A DNA stretch of 64,000 nucleotides from Emydura subglobosa (Eukaryota > Chordata > Testudines > Chelidae): positions 19,904,689 through 19,968,688 of the forward strand of contig ML679956.1 in NCBI GenBank assembly GCA_007922225.1, written 5' to 3'. Positions 1 to 12,188 of the stretch are shown here, in pieces; positions within the stretch are counted from its first letter, which is position 1; each line of letters opens with the position of its first letter. The position numbers and the translations under genes were made by a program. The notes beneath the pieces were generated by a model that had not been told where the DNA came from, made no database searches, and worked only from the letters and a program-made list of their open reading frames with translations.

Positions 1-2380
1 TTCATGGAATACAAATGTCCATTGGGGCAGGTTTATGGGTTTTTTGTTCATTTTGTTTTTTTTAATGAAGAAATATAAACACTTTAGGATTTACATTTTA
101 ATTAGAGGGAAGGTTCATGATGTAGTTATTACATCACTGAGTACAATGTAGGCTATCAAAAAGTGTCTCTTCAACCTCCGACATCTATTAGGAAGGATTA
201 ATTCTCTGCTATTTTGATGTTAAATGACTTAAAATTAAGGGTGATAAGAGCAGTGATTTAATTCACTGAGTCACTTAGACCCTCACAACCTAATTCCAGT
301 TCAGTTCCATAAATATTTCTTTTTCTTGCCTCTATAAAAATCATGTTAACTAGTCAGCAAAACCACACCATAGAGAATAAGTTTAATTTAATCAGCACTT
401 CGTTTGTTTATAATAAATTTGTAGGCCATGAGATTTTATGTGATAAATAGCAATGAGATGATAAAAACACAATAAAACCACCAAGCTATATTCCCTCCTG
501 TCATCCAAATTTGATTTTCATTTGTGGTATTGCATTGCCTAATGCTGATGATTACTCACCTGTTACTCTTTACTCGAAGCTGCTATCAGAGGGCTGTGTT
601 GCTCCTGTGTGTAATCAGAATAAAAAACAATGGCCTGATGATGTGAAGTGTTGAATGCCCTCAACTCTGTTGACTTCCTTGGGAATAAAAAGGGCTTAAC
701 AACTCATAATTTTGCTTGCCCCAAGAAAGCAGACACTTAGCACCTAGTGAACATCTTCTATTTGGTGTGGGCCATATTCATTCCTGGAGTAAGTCCACTG
801 ACTTCATTAGATTTACACCAGGGATGTATTTGACCTTGTGTTGGCTTTGGGGGACACAACAATTTACTGTACCTTTGCTGCTTAACTGCTGATGAAATTT
901 CATAGTGATACATTCAAGAAATGATGGCAAAATTTGCCAAATGTGACAAATTGTGCAATTTGGATAAAGTTTCACAAATAGTGTGATAAACTGTGATAGT
1001 TTTGCAGAGCTTACCATAAGCACTGTTTACTGATTATAAACCATTAAAATGATAATACTCAAAGTACTATTGAATCTTTTGGACTTCATATATTATCATA
1101 GTAATGAACTGTCCATATATATTACGTAATAAAGAACAGTTAGGAAAAGTGATTATCGTTCCTGTATAATGACCATGTCAGTAACATTAATGGCTCAGCT
1201 ATTTGAATTTCAAACAAAAGCACCAAAATCTTTCTCTATTATGGTTTAACGCCTGTTGCATTTCATTAGAAAAACCAAAACTGACTATAAAATTCCCTGT
1301 TTTTAGTTAGAGTACAAACAAAGCATCTGAATCAGAACAAAATACTATGCTTTTATAAAAAATAACTCTAATGAAAGGAAAAATTTTGCTACCGGTCCAA
1401 TATTGAGAATTTTAGCCCCAACCATGTTTTATGACAGTGTTTTCAATTTATGAATAAAATACAAGGTTCATCATGGAAATACTAACAAAATCTTAATCAT
1501 ATTTTTGTAATGTTTCCTGCCTTGTACCAAAGTAGTGACTTTTATTTATGAATCGCCAGCCATGATTTCTCAAGAACCATGATGTTTTTTTTTTTAAGGA
1601 GACTAGAATATCATTAGTGAAGTCACAATACAAGCAAATCATGAATAATGTTCCATTTCAGTTCAATGACAAGAAGATGTCCACACTGTTGATTTTCTTT
1701 CCACATTGAGCACATCAACATAGTTTATGCAGTGAAAACAGAAAGCATAATGCTGATAAACAGAAGCCTGATATGTATCACTAGCTTTGGGATGTATATA
1801 TAAAATTAAGCTAAGCCATTTGTGTTGGAGTACTCCATGTTAAGTTTTGGATACAGTATATTTGCATTAAAGCAGTAGTTCATTAGTTGTACACTTTGTG
1901 TATCCTACTTGTACATTTGTGTTTAACTCATTTGCGAGCCATTTTCCCCATGGTTTGTCATCCTAAAGCTGTACTTCAGGTTAGTTTATGCTGACTGTGT
2001 TCTATGTTCTGTGAACATCTATGGATGTTCTGTGAACATGGGTCATCCAGAAAAGCAGAGCCGCATTGGCCAATATCTGCAATGCAACAAACTAGTTGTA
2101 CAGGATTATGTGTAAAGGGGAAGGTGGAAAGAAAAGTGATTTTATGAGCTAGGTTAACTTTTTAAAAACTCTGTCATCATGCACTTCTTCACTTCCAGTT
2201 GGGAATGGAAGTAAAAGATCTGAAACCGCTTGAGTGAGTTTTTTTTAAGTAGTTCCTTCCCAACCTGACATAATAAGTAACAGCAGGCCTGTCCTCATAA
2301 AATTTCCAGCCATGATCTGCAGATCTGAGAAGATTGAATAAGTATCTAAAATTCTGATTGCTTATTTGAACTGAACTTCC
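1..2380. other. Unassigned AT-rich non-coding sequence
   Basis: No gene, RNA gene or clear repeat boundary was seen. The only open frame (about 80 codons on the minus strand near 0.8-1.0 kb) has no recognisable motif. A phrase resembling a common sauropsid repeat (sequence around cactgacttcattagattt near 0.8 kb) hints at an ancient repeat fragment, but it is too short to classify. Confidence 0.5.
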
Positions 2381-2388
2381 AGACCGTT

Positions 2389-2892
2389 TTATGTAGACCC
2401 TACTCCACCACCAAAACAATCTGCATGCAATTTGGAATGCCACATAAAGATCACTTTGAGATTCGGAATTGTAGGATCAGACTGCGCCATGACTGAGATT
2501 CTTGGCTCTGGCATAGGATTATGGGAGGCAAAGAGGGCCTTCCCTGTGGCTGCTGGAGCCAAGATCAGCCCCCAGCACAAGTCTGAGCAATTTCTAGGCT
2601 GTTCACCAACTGTAATGCCGTGCTCCTTTCTTTGGGCCCCATCCAACCCCCATTTAAAGTCTTGGGGAGTTTTAGCACTGAGTTTAATAGGAGCCAGGTT
2701 GAGCCCTTGGAGAGGCATGACTACCTCTCTCTTGAGGTCCTGTGAAACAAGGGGGGACAGAAGGGATTTCTGCAAGCTACTCAGCACACTCAGACAGTAT
2801 ACATGAGTAGAGTAACAGAGCTGCATATGTGCCTCAAAATCAAACTCCTTTAAATGCTTCTCAGCAAATTGATGACACTCCAAAGCCATCAC
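2389..2892 (-). other. Unrecognised 167-codon open frame, open on both strands
   Basis: This is the longest open frame in the window. The frame begins MMALECHQFAEKHLK and shows no signal peptide, membrane segment or motif that I recognise. The opposite strand is also open for 124 codons across the same segment (2432-2806). The segment is visibly GC-richer than its flanks. Double-strand openness in GC-richer DNA can arise without coding, and no splice signals, polyadenylation signal or homologous domain support a gene. It could be a fragment of an old retroposed gene or part of an uncatalogued repeat. I would not call it a protein-coding gene on this evidence. Confidence 0.2.
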
Positions 2893-2899
2893 TTTAGGG

Positions 2900-3785
2900 G
2901 TGATGGAATGTTGGCCAGGTTACCTTTTGAGAGCCCTCCCATCTGTGCGTGTTTTGTTTTTTTTCTGTCGGCATGATCATTTGAAAGAGCATGAGGTCAT
3001 CACTGTGAGTCACCTTCCGTATCTGAGTGTTAAGAAAGAATAACTTCTTGTTCTGTATTGATGGAGGAATGCTGCTAAATGTTTGAGTTGCAGCTCAAAG
3101 AAGTCATAAATGGGCACACTGATATATGAATGAACTAGAGGTACTCTTATCTGAGCAGAAACATTTAACACTTACTGAAACAGCTAAATACCCCAATACA
3201 TCAGGAAATCTGACATGACATAAACATAATTGATATATAGCACTCACATTTTCTAAATTCCCTCTGTAGCTTTGTGCATACATGGTTTTCAATCAAGACA
3301 ATTGCACAAACACAGACACACATGATGACCATACATTTTTGTGCTTTAAGGCTTATATATGTCTGCTTATCTGTCTAATCTACCTGTTCACTACCCTGCT
3401 TTAACCATTTTAAATAGCCAAATAAAGCAAAGGCACCATTAGGGTTACATTATCCCCTCCAGGAACTCCTGTGCACACTTTTGAGTCCTAGGACCAGGGC
3501 TAGATGAGCCCTAATTATGTCTTGCAGAATTTGCCTATTTAAGTGGCTTATTCTTTTTCTCAATGTCTTTTTGCTATGGATATATCAGCTGACCCTTTTC
3601 ATTTTAAAGCAAGGTGTGGTTTTGGAAATTATACATGTTTTGGTGGGATGGTGCTTTGCTTTGTTTTGAAAACTTTATGATAAGACTTTAGTTTTTCCTT
3701 CTACAGAAAATATTTAAATCTTTTTATCTACAATTTTGAGACTAAAATCAACAAAATAAACATCAATTTAAATTCATGACATTGA
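2900..3785. other. Unassigned non-coding sequence
   Basis: No gene or repeat boundary recognised. The only open frames are short and low-complexity in character. Confidence 0.5.
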
Positions 3786-3794
3786 TAACCACCT

Positions 3795-4545
3795 GTGGGT
3801 GCAATCAGCCTCACCCCACGCATCTGCTGCAGTTGTCAGGTTTGGATGGAGGAGTTAAAAAGGCTGTACCTGGCTAAGCTGGGGCCTGAGCAGGAAATAG
3901 AGCAGCTCTCTGGTTCTCACTCAGAGAGGGAAGCCTGGCTGAAGTCAGGGTGCTGTGTTGGACTTCAGGCAGACAAAGCCTCCCTGAAGAAATGTAAGCA
4001 GGTCTGCAACAGACAGCCTAAGGCAGCTGGGAAGGAGTGTCAGAAAGTCAGTTCACCCAGGACTCTGTGTGCTGGTGGAGGGGCCTGCAGGAAGATTCCA
4101 GCTGAGTCAGGGACTGCCCTGCCCGGGTTGCTGCAAATGCTCTCTTGTAACAGAACCATCTGGCTAACAGAAAGGACTAAGGTGCTCTGCAGTGAGCTGG
4201 TGGAAAAAGGCATAGTGGGAGCAGAGTTCATACAATGGGAGCCAAGAGAAGAGGCTGAGGACTGAGGCAAAGGCCCAAGACCGGGCAAGGTAGGAAGTAG
4301 TCCAGAGAAGCAGCAAGGAGTCTGTAGCGTTAGACCGTTGACTGCCTGTTCAAGGTCTCTGGACTGGAACCCAGAAGAGAAGGAGCGCCTTATCAGCCTG
4401 CTGAGGAAGGGCTGGAACAGCTGTCAGACGGGGGCACTAAAGGAGGGCAGCCATGCCCTGCTATCAAAGGATGCGCCAGCTGGTGAGTCTCACATGCTTA
4501 CAATCCAAGACTCCTGTTTCCTTGTGGCAATACTTAGTAAATGAT
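3795..4545 (+). repeat. GC-richer segment, possible LTR-element or old exon fragment
   Basis: A GC-richer block is open for 156 codons from 3795 to 4265, followed by a 68-codon frame at 4338-4544. The first frame is rich in charged residues (MEELKRLYLAKLGPEQEIEQ) but matches no domain that I can name. Composition and the broken frames resemble LTR-retroelement or other interspersed-repeat debris of reptile genomes. That is an impression, not a match I can document. Confidence 0.25.
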
Positions 4546-5204
4546 GATCTCTGTGGGGTTTGGGGAAAACTAAATCTTCCTTCTCGGAGTACCAACATAA
4601 CCACTCAACATCAGTGCTACAGGAAATGACATACATTATTGTCTGTTCCTGTTAAGTGGGGGATTTGCAAATGAATCTCTCATAATCATGGATCCCACCA
4701 GTCGTACACTCCAATCTCAGCTCCTGCTTTCCTCATATAGCTGCAGATGTGTGACAGCAAAGCACCAAGGTCCAACAAAACACTTAAATACAAGATTAAC
4801 TTTAAGCTCTGAGTAGCTCCACTACATTCAGTGGTATTACTTGTGCTTGAAATATAATATATAAGTAATTTGCTGGACTGGAACATAACTACTTTGTGAT
4901 ACGGTGGGGGAAAGGACAGAGCGGTGAGGGCAAAGACATCCATGGTGCCTTCTCTCAGACTGCTTCTCTTAGTAGATCTGCTACATTGAAAGAGGGATGG
5001 GAAGTCCACCAAAAAAAAAAAAAAAAGAAAAAACAATATGAACAAATTAAAAAACAAATCCAACATAGATACACTGCTGTGAACGTGCTAAATAAGCTTC
5101 CTTCACAGTGAGCAGATCAGGAGGATTGAGAGGAAGGCAAATAGATACTTTTTTCACAATGCAAACAGCATTTGAAGCCATCCATTACAAAGTAAGCAGC
5201 CTTC
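4546..5204. other. Unassigned sequence with A-tract
   Basis: Non-coding. It contains an A-rich tract at about 5011-5036. Read on the minus strand the tract encodes a run of Phe/Leu that mimics a membrane segment, which is a composition artefact. Confidence 0.5.
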
Positions 5205-5212
5205 CACTAAGC
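5205..5212 (+). repeat. Left 8-bp target site duplication of hAT element
   Basis: CACTAAGC, identical to 5951-5958. Confidence 0.9.
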
Positions 5213-5950
5213 CAGTGGTTCCCAACCTTCTTGGCTCGAGGGCCACAAGTATCATTTTTTGCAGCCCTGAAGGGCCTCCAGGCTATCAGCTCATAACAAA
5301 TGTATTGATGTATATACCAATAAGGACTACAAATCACTATATATTTAAAGTAAACATTTTGATGCAGCTGTGCTCATTTTTATGTTCACTATTTTACACC
5401 TACAAATTACTCTCAATATGTCTCACACTCGCAGACAGCACTAGTGTCGGTGAGTGACTGTCATTACACATAGAAGTACGTGGCCTGGCAGCTAAGTCAT
5501 GGTGGGTAACCTGCTAAGTGTAGGCCAAACTGGAAGACCCTGATTTTTAGAGTCGTGCCCCTCCTCAAGCATGGTGGGTCCCGGCTGCTCCACCAGCAGC
5601 ACTCCCCCTTTCCCTTCCCACTGCAACCAGACGGAATGAGTTCAGCAAGGAGGCTGCCTTCTCACTGATCTTCCGTCCCCCTGGCTGCAGCAGGGAAACC
5701 CCTTGGCTGTGCGCTCCACCTGGGTCCCTAGGCAGTGGGTCTCTTCTGCAGTCAGGAAGACAGATCAGCCTTTGCCTTACTCTCTGCTACAGCCTGGGGG
5801 AACACTGATCTCCCTTCCCCTTGGCTGCAGTAAGGAGCCTGCACCGGTCTTGTAGCCCCATGGCAACACGCTCCACCTGGTCCTTAGGCAGCGGCTTTCT
5901 TCTGCAGCCAGCTTTGAAAGACCCCATGGGCCACAGGTTGGGAACCACTG
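5213..5950. mobile_element. Non-autonomous hAT DNA transposon (738 bp)
   Basis: The left end reads CAGTGGTTCCCAACCT and the right end is its exact inverse, giving 16-bp terminal inverted repeats. The element is flanked on both sides by the 8-bp direct repeat CACTAAGC (5205-5212 and 5951-5958), the target duplication length characteristic of hAT transposases. The CAGTGG start and the subterminal phrase about 'ggccac' match the general look of vertebrate hAT-Charlie-type MITEs. The interior has no transposase reading frame, so it must have been moved in trans. The intact target duplication suggests it is younger than most repeats here. Confidence 0.9.
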
Positions 5951-5958
5951 CACTAAGC
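5951..5958 (+). repeat. Right 8-bp target site duplication of hAT element
   Basis: CACTAAGC, identical to 5205-5212. Confidence 0.9.
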
Positions 5959-6433
5959 TATAGCATGTCTGTAGTGAGACAGAGTCAGGAATGTTCATGT
6001 AAATTAGTCACCATGGTGAGTTCTAATAGCACTATAAGTATAACAGAAACAGTCACACTGGCCTAAAATAAAAAAAATTACTAGAATCCTTCTGCCAGAT
6101 AAACCAAGCACATCTGCCAATTGCACACCTGCCTGTGCTGCCGAACATACTTAAAACCACCCTGCTTTGGAGTGTGATTTTTTTTTTTTTTAAAGGAAGC
6201 CACAGAAGCACAGACTGGGGTGGGAATAAGGAGAATATATTCGGATATAGATTTAAAGAAAAGTACATTCCCTGCTTTTCTTGTTGCAAGTCAAACATAA
6301 TTAGCTGTTTTGTTTTGCAACTTAAAGTAAGTTGTTGAAATGTTTCATTCAGACACAAGAAGTTTTTTGTATGATAAATACAATGGCTATGCAGGTGTCA
6401 CTAAGAAAAACAGCTGTGTAGAATTTTAAATGA

Positions 6434-6510
6434 TAAAGCACCCCTAAGTGGGGTTTGAACTTGCAACCTTGCAAGCAGATGGTTGGCACGCTGTTGATTA
6501 AGCTACACAG
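6434..6510 (-). repeat. tRNA-derived insert (retroposed tRNA pseudogene or SINE head)
   Basis: Read on the minus strand, the segment shows a box A-like stretch (TAGCTTAATCAACAGCG) and a box B-like stretch (AAGTTCAAACCCC) at the spacing of a tRNA gene. The 77-bp segment lies between two perfect 10-bp direct repeats, TTTTAAATGA (6424-6433 and 6511-6520), as expected for a retroposed insert. The T-arm and acceptor stems do not pair well and the base before the putative anticodon is not T, so it is not a functional tRNA gene. Isotype cannot be assigned. The alternative is a truncated tRNA-derived SINE. Confidence 0.5.
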
Positions 6511-6520
6511 TTTTAAATGA

Positions 6521-8660
6521 AGAGGTGTTCAAATTTGTGGATGTTAATTTAACCACTGGAGGGAGCCAAGATTCCATGAATGTTATAGCGACCTTCTGAT
6601 AATTACAAAGAAAAATGAATGTAAAATATTGTGCAGCTTTAAATGACAATGTGTTTTCCTGCTTCTAATGGACTCTACATGTATACATCATTTCTGAAAG
6701 TCAGATATAATTTACAGATCATTTTTGCTGCTTAATGTATGAAGAAAGAAAGAGACAGTGAGGAGGCTAGAAAAGCAAGGAGTTGCCTGCTTTGGGGATA
6801 CAACTTTGTCTCTCTTAAGATGACTTTCAGTATGTAATATTGGAGTAAATCAATGCAGTCAAAATGAATATGGTTCCCATGCTTTGTATATTCATGGTAA
6901 TATCCTGTACTTGTATTTTTTAATATCCTAGATTCCCCATCATTTGGTCCTTCAGAGATAATAGTGAGAGTTCTCTTTTTCTAATTTGCTTGTTGTTGTG
7001 ACTGTGACTGTTTTATAGCTGTACTATGACTTTTTTGATATGATCCAAGTTAATCAGCTATAAAGCAAGGCTCAGATGCCTAGAAAAGTTACTGGTGCAG
7101 TACTGTTTGTCATCATCTTATAATAACCATTTGACAGGCAAGAAGGTATTAAAGCTTTTTTCTCCCTTGTGAATTATTTGATTTGTCATTCGCTATTTCT
7201 GCAGCCTGTGTACTCAAACCAATTTGTGATAACATGACCAGAAAGCTAAAATTCAGTACAGAGTTCATGCTGACATTGTTATTCCATACAAGAGGCCCCA
7301 GTGGGGACAGATAATACTATAATTCAGAAAACATGATGAAATGAGATCTTGTATCACAAAGACTTTGGCGGATGAAGAAATGTAAACATCTTTTACTTTA
7401 ATATAAATTAGAAGGAGATGTTTGGTCATATTGAAGCAGCATCTATTCTTTTCAGACAATTCGTGAGACTTAGGAAGCTAGTTTGAATTGGAAAATGGTG
7501 TTCATTTTGTACAGAGTATATGCACACTTATAAAGATTTGGATTGACTTTGGCAGGTAGCTTTGATTTCAGATGTTTGGATTAGGTCAGAAGAAAAATAT
7601 GCTATGTTTATCACTGTGTATATATTAAAACAAAATTTCATAAGCCCCAAAGAGTTTTCAGTTTCCATAATGAATCTATAATTATTTATCATACTGTATA
7701 ACCATTAAGGATTATTTTTGGAGGTCATCATGGGACATCTTAGAATAGCCTTGTTGTTCTCAGCAAGCAGACCATAGAGAGAGTAAAATATTTTCTGCTT
7801 GAAACGTGTGACTAGGTGGTTCATTGTGTACTGAAGATTTCAGTCAGCTAGTCTTAACTCACATATTTTTTTGGTCTCCTCATTAATCACTTTCTAGGGT
7901 TCCTCACATTAATAATTGAAATGTAATGTCCCATATCAGTTTAGACTACAGGGTTTATTCTCGCCTGTGTGCATAACCATCTCCTTAATAGTAGGAAATT
8001 TCTTTATTTGTTTAAGTGCCCGGCACATTGATAGCAAATTTTAAACTTTTTCTTTAGATTCCACATAAATGCGTTGCAAGAAAATCTATGTTTATGCTAA
8101 CTATAGCTTTGCATGTTAAAATAAAAATGATGATTGTATTTGAGTATAGTATTCAAGGAGGAGAATAAATAGTGAAGTCGCATTGAATTAAGGGCAGAAA
8201 AAGTGCATTTCAGAAATGATCATTCCAGACTTTAAAATCCCTGGTGATTCTATTCGCAGAGAATTTATTCTGACAAGCCTGAGGCAAATCTTTCACTCTA
8301 CTCTTCTCAGGATTCTGTAGTAATGTACTGTGGTGATCTGTCGAGAATTTTACACTCAGGATTTCAGGAAAGGAGAGTGGCAAGAACAGTTGATGTGATA
8401 AATGCATGTAAACATCTGCTGGTTTCAAGTGCATATTAGCAAAAATATTCACACTGAAGAGCTTCTGAAAGGATATTTTGCTTTCCAGGTACACAAATGT
8501 GATGTTTTAGGTGTGCAAATTGCAAACTCTTCATAGAGAATGATATTTCAAAATGGAGTGTTACACTTTCAGCGGTGGACTTCCATCTGCTCTCAGATTC
8601 AGCTTTATTGAGCCTCACAATGGCTTTTCAGTCTCTGCGGAGCTTTGGGATGAGATGATA
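6521..8660. other. Unassigned AT-rich non-coding sequence
   Basis: No gene and no recognisable repeat boundary. Open frames are all under 95 codons and without motifs. Confidence 0.5.
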
Positions 8661-8671
8661 ATTAATAATAA

Positions 8672-8866
8672 TATTTACCTCTTATATAATTCTTTTCATC
8701 CATAGTTTTACAGAGGTGGTCAGAATCATTATCTCCATTTTTACTGATACGGCGGCACGAAGAGGGGAAAGTGACTTGCTGAAGGTCACTCAGCAGCCCA
8801 GTGGCAATGGCAAGTGTCAGATTTTCAGAGTTCCAGTCCAGTGTTCTGTCCACTAGGCCACATATA
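8672..8866 (+). repeat. MIR-like SINE
   Basis: The segment contains the conserved MIR core order: an AT-rich start with ataataata, a stretch like 'aaagtgacttgctgaaggtcactcagc', then 'ccagtccagtgttctgtccactaggcca'. This matches the general MIR/CORE-SINE pattern of amniotes from memory. It is well diverged and has no visible target duplication. Confidence 0.7.
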
Positions 8867-9208
8867 CAGATTACTGGATATAGATCATCCCTACCTTCTG
8901 GAAAAAATCCTGAGATGTGCATCTTAGCACCTCTAAAAATCAAAGCAGCAACAAGGTTGCCTAGACCTTCATCTACAGGTCACTTACACAAATTCTTCTT
9001 AGACACAGTCGGTACTGCTAAAGTCTACAACACTGCTTATAATTTGGCTTCAGAATTGGTGGTCATAAGATCAGGAAACCAAGTTGATGGACAAGATCTT
9101 GGAGACCAAATCAAGGGCCAAGAAATGCCTATCGTGTAGTTTTATGCAGCCCATGAAGAAGGGGACCTCTGCAGCCAAGGGTGGGGAGCTCCTGGAAACA
9201 CAAAGTTA

Positions 9209-9398
9209 TAATTAATAATAATATAACACTCTTCATCAGTAGCTCTCAAAGTGCTTTGCAAAGGATGTCAGTATCGTTATCCCCATTTTACAGATGGGAA
9301 AACTGAGGCACAGAGAGACAAGAGGATTTGCAGCCAGTGGGGAATAGAAACCATCTACTCCCTGATTCTAAGTCCAGTGCTCTATCCACTAGGCCGCC
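9209..9398 (+). repeat. MIR-like SINE
   Basis: This is a second MIR-type copy in the same orientation about 340 bp downstream of the first. It has the diagnostic order 'gtgctttgcaaagg', 'ccccattttacagatggg', 'actgaggcacagagag' and 'agtgctctatccactaggcc'. It is less diverged than the upstream copy. Confidence 0.75.
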
Positions 9399-10313
9399 CA
9401 AGTTTTGGACTGTCACCTAGACAAAGGCAAAGTCTCCATGTTGAGTCTACTTAAAAAAACTTCCACCTTTGGCGCGTGCATGGGTAAGACACTCATTGAT
9501 CAAAGAAAGCAGGTTACAAACTTTACTCCAGCACAGAAGGAGGGGATAAGTCAGCCTCCTGTTTCTACAAGCTTTTCTTCTTCTCCAAGCTCCTTTCTCC
9601 AGCCAGTAGTAATGGTAGTTTCAAGTCAAATGTGACTTCCTAGAATGCCTCTGACTCTCCCCTGCCTCTTTCCTTTCTCTGTCTCCTACTGCTCCCTCGC
9701 TCAGTTCCTTCATTCTGAATGTAAGTAGGCAAATCATCCCACTTCTAAAATTCTACTCAGCTTTCATCTAAGATTCCTGCTGTCTCATTAGCTCTCAGAA
9801 AACAGTGTTATTGATTCGTGAAAGGACACGTATAAAACTAATGACAGATCAAAACTCTCTTAAACCAGAGGACAAATTCCATTCTTGACATAATTAAAAT
9901 AGAAAGAGAGAGTTTATTTCCAATCTGGATTTTCAGCACTCTTCTTACCAGAGGTAGGTTAATCCCTCTGTAAAAGTTTGCAAACTCTAAAGCTTTTCTA
10001 TTCAGAAAGAAATTTAAAATAAATAAGATACAAAGTGTACCCAAATGACCTCAATTTCCTAGGACAAACCAGCATATAGACTAGTGGAAAGAAACTCCCA
10101 TTAAAGGAATTTTAAAGAAAATCCCAACACACCAAGAATCTATCTATTTCTAAAGTACCTACCGTCTTGGTGTCCAAAAAGAAAACATACTCCTCTCTGA
10201 TTAACTCCTCATCCACCGCAAAAGCTGAACTATCATTGCAGATTCAGCAACAACACCCAAACATTTCACAAGTATGTCAGTTTTGATTAATTTGTGTTTA
10301 CCAAAAAAAAAAA

Positions 10314-10600
10314 AAAATAAATAAAAACATTTCATTTTGTCATTGTTGACGTTAAGCTTTTTGAATTTCTAATTCAAAATGACCCATTTTAAAATGTCTT
10401 TATGTTTTTATTTTAAAAACGTCAAAGCTTGAAATTAAAATAAAACATTTAATTTTAAATGAAACCTCTAGTTCAACCTGAAACAAATGTTTTCATTTTG
10501 TCCAAAATTTTGAAAATGGTATGTTGTGGGTTATCCCAAAACAAAAATTGTTTTCAATGTTTTGGAACTGACAGCGAAATGAAAAATCATGTATTTACAC
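10314..10600. repeat. AT-rich foldback-MITE-like segment
   Basis: The block consists of alternating attttg/caaaat phrases (for example aaaatttt and attttaaa motifs on both strands), like the AT-rich MITE copies at 14.5, 18.6, 34.8 and 52.1 kb. Ends are not defined, and a preceding A-tract (10301-10317) blurs the left side. Confidence 0.35.
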
Positions 10601-10647
10601 AGCTATAATCCCAAAAGTCATAAAAACAGACTGGAAATATATCAGTA

Positions 10648-11037
10648 CAGTAGAACTTCAGAGTTACAAACACCAGAGTTACGAACTGACCTGTCAACCA
10701 CATGCCTCATTTGGAACTGACGGTACACAATCAGGCAGCAGAGACCCCCCCCTCAAAAAAAAAAAAAAAAGCAAATCTGTACTGTACTGTACAGTACTGT
10801 GTTAAACGTATATTACTAAAAAGGAAAATTAAAAAAAAAAAGATTGGACAAGGTAAGGAAACTTTTTGTGCTTGTTTCATTTAAATTAAGGTGGTTAAAA
10901 GCAGCATTTTTCTTCTGCACAGTAAAGTTTCAAAGCTGTATTAAGTCAATGTTCAGTTGTAAACTTTTGAAAGAACAACTGTAATGTTTTGTTCTGAGTT
11001 ACGAACACCTTCTTTTTGCAACTCTGAGGTTCTTCTG
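10648..11037. mobile_element. Tigger/pogo-type MITE (Tc1-mariner), 390 bp
   Basis: The left end reads CAGTAGAACTTCAGAGTTAC. The inverse of the right end reads CAGAAGAACCTCAGAGTTGC, so the two form inverted repeats of about 20 bp with 3 differences. The element sits between TA dinucleotides (10646-10647 and 11038-11039), the target of Tc1/mariner transposases. A second internal copy of 'gagttacgaac' follows each end. The CAGTAGAACCTC-type end is typical of vertebrate Tigger MITEs. No transposase frame is present, and an internal poly-A tract lies near 10757-10770. Confidence 0.85.
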
Positions 11038-11039
11038 TA

Positions 11040-12188
11040 AATCAATCCATCTAAACAGAAGTTTAGTACAGAAGGTCTTCACTGTCCAAAAAAACAAATC
11101 CAGTTCTGTATTTGTCTTTGAAGATGAGACAGCCTTGGCTTTTACTAGTCTGGGACACAGTCATCCATCTGAAAAAGACTTCCTTGTGAAGGTACCAGCA
11201 GAAAGAAGAATGGACTTTCCTAAAAAGGAATAAGGTTTCTCAGAGGCTCTTTAGCCTTGGCTGCCTAAGACATTCTTGCCTAGTGGCCACAGACAATTAT
11301 GCCTTCAAAGATAAAAAGCCTAAAATCTCTTTTCCAAAGATATTTCTTCCCTTCATCCTGAGACATTTTAGTGTCTGATTCATCCCAGGCTGTCTCCATT
11401 TTGCAGCTAGATCTATGGTATCTAATAATGTGGCATGCTAGATTGGCGCCTATGGCTAGTACCCTGGAAAACTGACTTCCAGACAATAACTTGTGTTGAC
11501 ATCAAAATTCCCCAGAGGCTAACTGGTTGGAGACTAACTTGTCAAAGCTGTGGCCAAAATTTATGTCCAAGCAAACACACAGACAGACATGGCCAGATTT
11601 TCTATGTGAATTATTAAGAAAAATGAGAGCTGCTGCCTGCTGAATGTTTTTGAAAATATGGCCCATAGTGGGTTTTTGTGTACAGATGTATATGCACATC
11701 CTGACGAGACCCTAATGTCAACTGATGGGATAATTAAGCACAGAAATAATCAAGGAGATGCTAGCAAATGCTGCCAAACAGACTGCACAATTCACTGTTT
11801 CTCACAGTCTGGGAACTTAGGTTTCGGAGGATGAAGACTTCTCTGCTTTTTGGCCAGTGGTCCTAAACAAACTCAGATGGCTAGGCAATGGAGATAAAAT
11901 AGCTTTGACGATTTACTGACTTACCAAAAAGATAAAATCCCTCTTGGTAGTTTTGGACTTTCATGGCAAAAAATGAGATGGCAGACATAATATATCATTT
12001 TAGACACATAGCTGCTTTGCATTGAGCAGATGTTTGCATTGAGCTGCTCTCAATGATATATAAATCTTTTCAATGAGTGATCACAGGCTGAAAGCGTTTG
12101 TCAGATACTTACAAAGTCAAAAGCATGTTCCCTCCTTCATTTCTTATGGCAAAAGGGATAACAAAATTTGGGTTTCAAGAGTGTATCT
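11040..12188. other. Unassigned non-coding sequence
   Basis: No gene or repeat recognised. Confidence 0.5.

Noticed and set aside
4686..5066. 126-codon minus-strand frame with a Phe/Leu-rich start resembling a membrane protein
   Set aside because: The hydrophobic run is only the translation of a poly-A/T tract (about 5011-5036). The rest has no motif.
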